From Fragilariopsis cylindrus CCMP1102 (lineage: Eukaryota > Bacillariophyta > Bacillariophyceae > Bacillariales > Bacillariaceae): a stretch of DNA of 64,000 bases. Every line of letters begins with the position of its first letter. Position 1 is the stretch's first letter. The translations under genes were made by a program, and so were the position numbers. Shown piece by piece: positions 56,531 to 64,000 of the stretch. The DNA lies in NCBI GenBank assembly GCA_900095095.1, contig FMBT01000323.1, positions 186,001-250,000 of the forward strand, read 5' to 3'. The notes below the pieces were generated by a model that had not been told where the DNA came from, did no database searches, and saw nothing but the letters and a program-made list of their open reading frames with translations.

Positions 56531-59500
56531 TTATTTCAATCTCATTCGTTTCGAATTCGGAGTTATAGTTATGATTGTTGCTGCATCATCATCATGATCA
56601 TCATCATCATCACCACCAGCTTTGATGTTATTGTCGTTGTTGTCGTCACCGCTAGCAATACCGTGGGGGTTAATGCCATCGCCATCGCCATCATTTCTAG
56701 TAGTAGTAGTAGTAGTAATATTGCTTGTTAGTTGTTGTTTTCCTACTCCTACTCCTTCTACTTCTATTTCTGATACTTGTCCAAAAGCTAATGCTGGCTT
56801 TGATGGTGTTACTGTTGGTGCTATGATTGATGTTGCTGATGTTGCTGCTGCCGTTGCCATTGCTAGTGCTGTTCGTTGTTGTCGTCGTCGACGTTCTAAA
56901 AATACAGTTCTCGAGGTAGTGGTTGTTGTAGCTAATAGTATAGCAGCTGGATTGGCACGTAATAATTCATATATTCTTTCTACTACATTGACATCATTAT
57001 TATTAATATTATAATCTTTGTTATGATTATGAATATTATGCGGTTCCACTAAAGATTGACTACAATATTCTGTAGCAGCAAAAGCAAATGGTGGCAATAA
57101 TGATGATGACGATGATGATGATGATGATGATGATGATAAATCATCATCCTGATCATGATGTAATAAAATCGATGTATCGAGATTTAATATATCCTGTACA
57201 ATGGGTCGAAAGGGATGATTTCTACGAATCGCTGTATATAATGGATGACGATGACCACGTGGTAATAGATTGATACCAGTAGCAGAACCAGAAGTAGCAA
57301 AACCACCATCACTATAGTGGTAGTAGAATTATTATTATTATTATTATTGGTGCTGTTGTTGTTGTTGTTGTTGTTCGTTGTGTTCGTTGTGTTACTTTTT
57401 GTTGTTATTGTATCTGCCGTCGTCAATATAGATGTCGGTGTTGTTATTGACAATAACCAAAATGTATTGTAATATTTTTTCCACATAAGACCAATAATTT
57501 TTAAATGTTTCACTACATAATTATGAGATCGGAGTTGTAGTATTCTACGTTCATTTTCATTTTCATCAGCAGCATCATTGCCATCATCATTCTTGCTAAC
57601 TTCATCATTACCATCATCATTCTTACCAGCTTCTAGGAAAACAACCATATTCCTTTGTACTATAGCTAATGCATCCAATACACATTCTAATAATTCATAT
57701 GGATTATTATTATCATTTATATCTCTTGTTATTGTTATTGATGATGATGATGATGATGATTTTGATGATGACGATGATACTCCCAAACTACTGCTTCTAC
57801 CTCTTCTGTTGCGTTTGTCATTGTAATTGTGATCGCAATATTGTTGCTGTTGTTGTTGACCACTACTAACATAAGCCTTAACTCTATCATGACTACTCCT
57901 ACATGTAATATTGGTAGGTGGTATAGATAGTAAGGAACGTTGATTATTGACATATAATTGTAAACAGGAATGGAAGAAATTTTGTATATTATCCTGTCGT
58001 GTATAATTTTGTTGTGGTGGTTGTCCTGGTTCTTCATCTCCATTTAAATATTTAAACATTAAGGTAATTAATGAATTTGGTACATTATTATAATCATTAT
58101 TCTTATTTGAAAGGGAACGACGGGACAGATGATCCTTAAACCATTTTACTATACCACCACCCCCGTGATGTAAGAAAAAACCAAATATTGTTTCGACGGA
58201 TGCTAAATTATTAGAATCATCAGATTAGTAGGTTTGTCATTACAACAACCACCGGCAATACAGTCATACAATAAATAATTTAATACCTTTGTGGAATAAT
58301 TCATTGTACCAGTAAATTTTTCACACAGCATAAATGTCACAGATTGCCAATTGTTTTGTAATATGATACGTAATTGTGGTGACAACAGTATAGTATCATC
58401 AATCTCCAAAGATACTCCATCACTGCATAACCAATCAGTTATTGTATTAATATTTTTTGTGATACCATTATATTGTTTTGATTGTTTTTGACGTCGTCTT
58501 GTTGTTCTACTACTGCTTGTTGTGACCCATGCTGAATACATAAATCTATGTATTGGTAAATGATTTTGTAATGATGGACAATATTCTGTACATAAATATT
58601 GTCCATGATTATAAGAACTTGTACAACGTGGTGATGATGATGTTATCAATAGTTTCAATATTTCAGGATCTAATAAATTAGCAAAATAGTCTGGTTGTTC
58701 ATTATTTGAGTCACTACTAGTACTATTATTCTGATAGATAATATGTTGATCTTCCTCATCATCATTTTCTAATATAAAATGGAGTATCCCTAAAAATTTA
58801 CTACCACCCTTGAGTTGTCTATTTTTATCATGATATTTTCCTTGTTCAATCCCTTTTGGATAAAATTGTAGCAACGTTTTTATTATAGTTTTATCATCGA
58901 CATCATATACTATTTTTGGAGTATCATCATCATCATCATCACGTTTATTTAGTAATATTATAAGAAGAGCCATTGCTAGTATAGTAAAATTACCAATAAC
59001 ATCACCATCCTCATCATATAATGGAAATCGTGCACGTGCAAGAGTAGGTTTCCTTTGAATTGCCTGAAATAATGTACACCAGTTCATTTGAGTAATATCC
59101 GGCATCAAACTTCGATCACGTACAAGCGTATGATGTACTTGTATCATTTCTCTTAGATTGCGTCCAAAATATAAATCAATTATATAGGATGGATCATCAT
59201 TTGATAAATTTGATTTAATTTCTGTTTCAGACATGAATTTTAAAAATGTACATTGTTGTTGTTCTTGTTGGTGTTCTGGTTTTTGATCTTGATCTTGTTC
59301 CATAGTAGTAGAATCAGTAGCAGTCGCAGTCGCAGACGTAGACTTACTCTCATCACGGTTGCCATTGTCGTTGGTATCGATTTGGTAGCTAGCAGCAACA
59401 GCAGCAGCAGCCACAGCAATTTCTTTTTCGGTCATTTCTTCTTCTGAATCATCATTATTATCTGAATCATTATCATCATCATCATCATCATCATTATGTT

Positions 59501-59873
59501 GATCTGGATCTTCAAATAGATGATTATGATCCCTAAAACGAACTAAATAGTTCCATTTATATTTGTTAGGACTATCATCATCATCATCAGTATGTATAAT
59601 AATACGTTCGTAACCAATAATTTCACCATCTAATCGTATAATCATCGAATTTTCATATTGTTCATACAAGATATTATCGGTTAAAGAAATTTTGGTACCA
59701 AGTGAAAATTTAGGTCGACCTGGATGACCATGACGATTATGTCGACGATTCAAAGCGTGACGTGAGATCCTTCTCAATAATACTGGCTGGTGTTGTTGTT
59801 GTTCTTCTTCTTCTTCATTGTCAACTTCCATCTCGTCGTTGTCGTTGTCGTTATTGTCATTGCCGTCGTCCAT
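56531..59873 (-). CDS. Large diatom-type ankyrin-like protein
   Basis: ATG 59873. The first 556 codons (to 58203) start acidic (Asp/Asn/Glu run), then a small Tudor/chromo-like barrel candidate (KFSLGTKI, YENSMIIRLDGEIIGYERI, WNYLVRFRDHNHLFEDPD). Next comes a long alpha-helical region with ankyrin-like spacing (DPEILKLLITSS, ITDWLCSDGVSLEI, ILQNNWQSVTFML). One missing base near 58212 leads into the next frame (LASVETIFGFFLHHGGGG, PYELLECVLDALAIVQRN), and a second change inside the AAC/ACA repeats near 57315 leads to the final frame (NLLPRGHRHPLYTAIRRNHPF, IVQDILNLDTSIL, ERIYELLRANPAAI), ending at 56531. The LP...AI...NP and YELLR..P blocks are typical of large uncharacterised diatom proteins. 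Many Asn, Asp and Ser repeats are encoded by trinucleotide runs. No signal peptide; a nuclear or cytosolic scaffold is a guess. Confidence 0.6.
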
Positions 59874-61825
59874 GATTTCGAGTTTGATTTCTGCAATACG
59901 CTGTTTTTTTGATGAAGGGAGAGAGACTTAGTCGAGTCGAGTCGAGCCTATTCAAATCGGGTCGAGCCTATTCAAGTCAAGTCAAGTCAGGTCAAGTCAA
60001 GTATACGATGTCTGTATATCCAATATACGATGCGTTCTGATGCTATGTTATGTTATACGATCGTGACTTTATTTTGGGTTGGTTTGAGAAGTTAATTTTA
60101 TTTTGAACTGAGAAAGAATGAAAGTGAGTGAGTGAGTGAGTGAAGAAAGAAAAGAAATGATTCTATTCGATTCGATTCGATTCGATTCGATTTGGTTTGA
60201 CTTGATTCGTTCAGCAATGCAATGCAATGCAATAAACATTTACTAAAGTTTCAACACCGAACGTCGAGGACGTCAAGTCTCCTACTCAAAAAAATAAAAC
60301 AGGTCGGTCCTTATGTGTTGTCCTTGTACAGTGCAGTACAGTGCAGTACAGTGCAGTACACTTACTTTTTGTATATAGGACTTCAATAAAAAGATGCAAC
60401 ATGCATGCATGAATGGAAGAGTAGAGTCTATAGTCGAGTCCGTTGAATAATCAAGTCAAGTCGGGTCAAGTCAAGTCGGTATTTCTATAGCACTACTCGT
60501 CTATCCGATTATGTAATTGAAATAACGAGATGATGTCTGGTAAGATATGACTGACTGTTTTAGTTTGGTTTAGTTTGTGTTGGAGGGAGGTACTGTAGAC
60601 GGGAGGTTCGATTGTTTTTGTTTATGTTGTGCATTTCAGCGAATTTATGTTGTATTCTCTTTTTTATTGTACGATTGAGGTACGGAAAAAAAGCAACAGC
60701 GTACTAAATAACAAGCGTTGCATGCCTCTCTCTCTGTGAAAAGCTCTCGCTGTTTTTTTAAAGCGATTGAAATATCGTGACTGAGATACTGTAGCGGGAC
60801 TGGATGTAGAAAGAAAGGACAAAAGGAAGGAAGGAAGGACGGAAAATCTATTGGTGGTGGTTAGTTAGTTAGTTAATGAGTGAGTGAGTGAGTGAGTAAT
60901 TTGTTGCCATAACTACACTGCACACTCAAGAAGATGAATGGTTACACTCACTTGATTGGTATGGTGGGGTTATATCAGCTAATACCATGATGCTGCTAAT
61001 GTGCATATCATATAATATGTGCAATAATGCAAGTGGGAAAATCCTATTTTTTGTGTTGCCTCTAATCTAAATGACGCTTTCTTGTGTAAGATAGAGTCTT
61101 TAGTGCCCTCCTGACAACTCCTACTTAGTAACTTCAATAGAGACCTACTTTAGAGACCCAACTAAGCATTTTCTGATGATGCGGTGTATAATGGGTGTGC
61201 TCCATACTTGTTGTTGTTGTTGTTGTTGTTGATGAGCAATGGGCTGGAATACATGCACAAACGGAAACACAAACACAAATATACACACAGACATAAAGCC
61301 GACATTCCATTGGCACACACACATACATAAAGCCAACATTCTATTGGCGATAATTGAATTCCAACACATCACTGGCACAGTCCTAGCTCTCTCACTCTCT
61401 CACAATCTCTCACAATCTCTCACACACACTCACACACACACACACACATGACAGCAGGAACATAAACAAACCACATGCCATACACCAGGGGTGGTAAATC
61501 CTTCCATACATTTACCATCTATCTGTTTGATCACCCAACGATGCCAACATACCATTTCTGTTCTAATATTTGATAGCATACTAAAGCAATTTGTATAGAT
61601 TGATAGCAGCACCTGTCATGTCGGCGTAAACCGTAGCAGCTATTGGTAATGAATTTGAAGGATTGCACCTACTATTATTATATCTATATGACATGAACTA
61701 TATGTTAATGCATCAAATGATTGTGTCTATGTTGGATTATTAGAGTGGCATTGGTTTCGTCGTAATTTTCCTCATCATCATTATTGATATAATAATAATA
61801 TGAAACGATAATCAATAGTCAATCC
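59874..61825. other. Long intergenic region of simple repeats
   Basis: About 2 kb with no supported gene. Pentamer and similar arrays: GTCGA/AAGTC (59932-60000), GAGT (60123-60143), GATTC (60157-60190), AATGC (60215-60233), a ten-base unit cagtacagtg repeated (60326-60361), AAGTC/GGTC (60450-60478), GGAA (60825-60843), GTGA (60878-60898), GTT (61209-61231) and CA (61428-61448). The stretch 60900-61130 has the even, low-repeat texture seen near the dispersed repeats. Confidence 0.55.
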
Positions 61826-62518
61826 TTAGTTTTGATGACTCTTTGGAATCGGAACGAGAGTGTACGCCATTTCGACAGGAGGGGTATAGACCTTGTCAAA
61901 GTAAATCGGCAAAGTACGCAGCAAGAGAAAGACGAACAAGTTGTAACTCCACATGACCAAATTGATACCGGAAAGTGTGACTCCGACGTAGTACCAGGGA
62001 TGATTGCTGGGAACCAGCAAATATGCAGTTTCCACCCAGTGCCATAGGCTTTTTAAACGATAGACATTGAAGCCCACTGGTGTCAGGAATCGCGGCACGT
62101 CGTGGAAATATTTTGTTAAGTGTTCTGTCGCAATCTGTGCCAGCAACAATACCAATGGTGAAATTGCGCCACCAGAGATTTCAAGCGGTGCAAAGGCAAC
62201 TAGAGAAAGTGGGAACAGAACCGTCAATACTTGAAATCCTATCATGTATCTTGTAAAGGCGACCTTGCCTCGAAATTGTCCGTGTCCCAGAGGATCAACA
62301 GTAGCACCGCCCTTACCCTCGTCATTTTTCTGCGACAGCGCTAGCTCATTGGAATTGAAACATATGGCGTTGGCGAGATAGATGTACGCTGGATATGCGA
62401 CTATGAAGATTGCGTCGGAAGCTGGGATGAATTGCTTTGATAGCAAGAAGGCCGATAAGACAACACAGAAAACGATAATTTTTGACATTGTTTCAACCAC
62501 GTGGCTTTGTTTCTGCAT
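61826..62518 (-). CDS. Small polytopic membrane protein
   Basis: An intact 230-codon frame starting at ATG 62518. Hydrophobic segments: IIVFCVVLSAFLLSKQFI, AIFIVAYPAYIYLANAICF, FQVLTVLFPLSLVAFAPLEI, ISPLVLLLAQIATEHL, and VGVTLSGINLVMWSYNLFVFLLL. Between helices 2 and 3 lies a polar loop with DPLGHGQFRG; after helix 4 come conserved-looking aromatics (KYFHDVPRFLTPVGFNVYRL, LWHWVETAYLLVP). The arrangement resembles an uncharacterised plant membrane family with a D-P-L-G loop, but I cannot name it with confidence. Codon use is more GC-rich and balanced than in most neighbours (many GTG, CTG, GCC and AAG), and there is no frame break. No targeting peptide is obvious. Function unknown. Confidence 0.65.
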   Translation of the reverse strand: MQKQSHVVETMSKIIVFCVVLSAFLLSKQFIPASDAIFIVAYPAYIYLANAICFNSNELALSQKNDEGKGGATVDPLGHGQFRGKVAFTRYMIGFQVLTVLFPLSLVAFAPLEISGGAISPLVLLLAQIATEHLTKYFHDVPRFLTPVGFNVYRLKSLWHWVETAYLLVPSNHPWYYVGVTLSGINLVMWSYNLFVFLLLRTLPIYFDKVYTPPVEMAYTLVPIPKSHQN

Positions 62519-64000
62519 CGATATATTTAATTGTGGTATTGAAATGAGAAAGTTATTTTGCTTCTTTGAAAATGAATATTTCCGAAATTATAAGTTGGTA
62601 GGAAGTTCGAACAACAGGAGGACAATACGGCATTGAGACCAGTTTGTAGTTTTCATAGTTGTCGTCCAAGCAGGATTTGGGGTAGCACGTTGAAGATACT
62701 ATTGGGAGCAGGGCGAAGTTCGCGCGACAGTAGTGTCGTCAATGCAGGATTCATCATCGCTGTTAGATTTCCTTCCCAATGCGAGTAAAAACCACCACAT
62801 CTTGAGTCCGCACGTGGATCTCAAACGTGCATCTCAAACTCGACCCTTTTTTATTTCTCAAGACAATGTGCTGATGTCTCACGAATTCGTCCCACTTCGA
62901 CGATAGCTAACTTCTGAAGTTCGAACCACTATATTAATTATTCTATTTCGGTAGATTTTTCCGATCGAAAAACCATTGGGGACGGACGTACCTTACTTGT
63001 TTTGGTCCGTGGTTTCAAAGGAGATGAATTATTGAAGAGGTGAAAGGAATAATATGCGCCTACCGATGTTGATTTGAGAGAGATTGATGATTGATGAGAT
63101 GATGATTCGATACATATATCTGGATTTACGTGAGCTCCGTTAAGTCTAAAATCACAAAGAATCCGTAGATATTTTTACTTCGGCCTAAAAATATTCAAAG
63201 ACAATATTAAAAAAATCCTTTGGTCTTCTTTTCTGTCGTCAGCCGGGATCATGCGTTCCTTCGAGCCATGTTTATGTTGTTTCGTTACTTTCAGAACCCT
63301 TTAGCTTCCTCGTCCTGTCGATCTGTGAGCATTATCTCCCTTGGTCCCATCCTTGTCCCTACCTTGCGTGTTAATAATAGTTCCTTGCTGAATCTCGCAA
63401 CCCCCGGGAACGTGGTAGAACGGCGCTGCCCGATCCAGAGTGCCTGGATTGTTATTTTAATCCTCACAAAGAATCAGTATCTATCGATATACATATCGAT
63501 ACATCCTCTCTACAAAAATCCTACACCAAACTGTCCATCACCAGTGCGTGCCATCGTGATTGCGATCGCGTCGGATTGAGAAAGAGCGTTGTGTAGCTCC
63601 AATCACGTTCTACAGAGATAGGTGAAGTTCAGTGCCATGCTCTGCATGTATCCATGACAGAGGGATACAGATACAGACAGTTAACACGAAATGATGGACA
63701 GCAGTATCCAAAGCATAATCCGAACACAAGAACAATCGACTCTCTCGGAAGGTACCGCTGCAAGTCACCACCGACGATGATGTTGACGAGGTAATAGCCT
63801 CCTTTGCATCTGGTAGGGTATCATCAAAAACAAGCTCGGATTGGGAATATTGCATAGTATGCAAATATGTGGTACACCTGTTCCAACTGTCCTACCCTAG
63901 CCCGTCCTAGTAGGATAACTCTCACTAATTCACAGATCCACCGAAGTACACATATGAGACCCTGGTAGTAGTTCACGATACCCTTACTGAAGTTTCGGTT
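62519..64000. other. GC-richer terminal region, no firmly supported gene
   Basis: Less AT-rich than the rest and almost free of microsatellites. A minus-strand frame from ATG 63855 to 63610 (81 codons, beginning MQYSQSELVFDDTLPDAKEA and containing HHFVLTVCICIPLSWI) has plausible codon use and could be a small gene or a first exon. A plus-strand frame at 63220-63579 lacks an ATG start. Neither shows a known motif. Confidence 0.4.
63610..63855 (-). CDS. Possible small protein or first exon
   Basis: ATG at 63855, stop at 63610, 81 codons. Begins MQYSQSELVFDDTLPDAKEA, continues with a Ser/Thr-rich stretch and a hydrophobic patch (VLTVCICIPLSWI). No family recognised. It is included because the codon use and amino-acid mix look coding; it may equally be chance in a GC-richer region. 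Confidence 0.25.
   Translation of the reverse strand: MQYSQSELVFDDTLPDAKEAITSSTSSSVVTCSGTFRESRLFLCSDYALDTAVHHFVLTVCICIPLSWIHAEHGTELHLSL

Noticed and set aside
63220-63579. 119-codon plus-strand frame
   Set aside because: No ATG at its start and no family features; chance openness is likely in this GC-richer segment.

Overview
The window looks like nuclear DNA of a diatom or a close stramenopile alga. The AT-rich sequence carries spliced protein genes with short GT-AG introns. A plastid ispH (HDR) precursor has a diatom-type signal-peptide/Phe junction (DAF-SP), and a bacterial-type bS16 gene has the length and N-terminus of a nuclear mitochondrial copy. Several proteins belong to families I know from diatoms: F-box/LRR proteins, ankyrin-like proteins ending in an 'ERIYELLRANP' block, and small proteins with an RVxF-like motif. 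No rRNA, tRNA, CRISPR array, reverse transcriptase or capsid gene was recognised. Gene density is low, roughly 20 genes in 64 kb, with 1-4 kb spacers full of microsatellites.

Layout. 0.5-4.7 kb (+): membrane nucleotide cyclase fused to a cyclic-nucleotide phosphodiesterase. 6.1-10.2 kb (-): very large multi-pass lipase of diacylglycerol-lipase style. 11.5-12.6 kb (-): C-terminal half of a sodium:dicarboxylate symporter, ending at a foldback element. 13.1-14.3 kb (+): F-box/LRR protein. 14.5-15.4 kb: dispersed repeat copy A. 15.6-17.6 kb (+): sulfotransferase-like protein. 18.1-20.3 kb (-): secreted alpha-carbonic-anhydrase-like protein. 20.8-21.7 kb (+): lipoyl-domain protein. 24.2 kb (+): first RVxF/RGxE-family gene. 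28.2 kb (-): bS16. 29.5-31.9 kb (+): ispH. 32.7-33.8 kb (-): cupredoxin. 34.6-36.3 kb (+): alpha/beta hydrolase. 38.2-39.0 kb (-): unknown protein. 40.5 and 44.9 kb (+): two more RVxF/RGxE genes, on either side of repeat copy B at 43.2-44.2 kb. 47.0-48.2 kb (-): polytopic membrane protein. 48.7-51.1 kb (+): type II NADH dehydrogenase. 52.0-54.6 kb (-): acyl-CoA thioesterase-START protein. 55.6-56.3 kb (+): unknown. 56.5-59.9 kb (-): ankyrin-like protein. 61.8-62.5 kb (-): four-pass-type membrane protein.

The genes do not form one pathway. Four concern lipid or isoprenoid chemistry (lipase, thioesterase-START, ispH, NDH2 respiration), but nothing in the sequence links them functionally.

One theme cuts across the window. 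About half of the conserved genes are broken by frame shifts, and almost all of these behave as a single missing base, often within a short homopolymer. Other genes (ispH, NDH2, thioesterase, cupredoxin, F-box) are fully open. I read this as likely under-called bases in a long-read assembly rather than wholesale gene decay. The most interesting biology is the trio of RVxF/RGxE paralogues, the paired ~0.9 kb dispersed repeat with a 188-bp internal period, the foldback element at the truncated symporter, and two domains that kept their fold but lost their catalytic residues (carbonic anhydrase and lipoyl).
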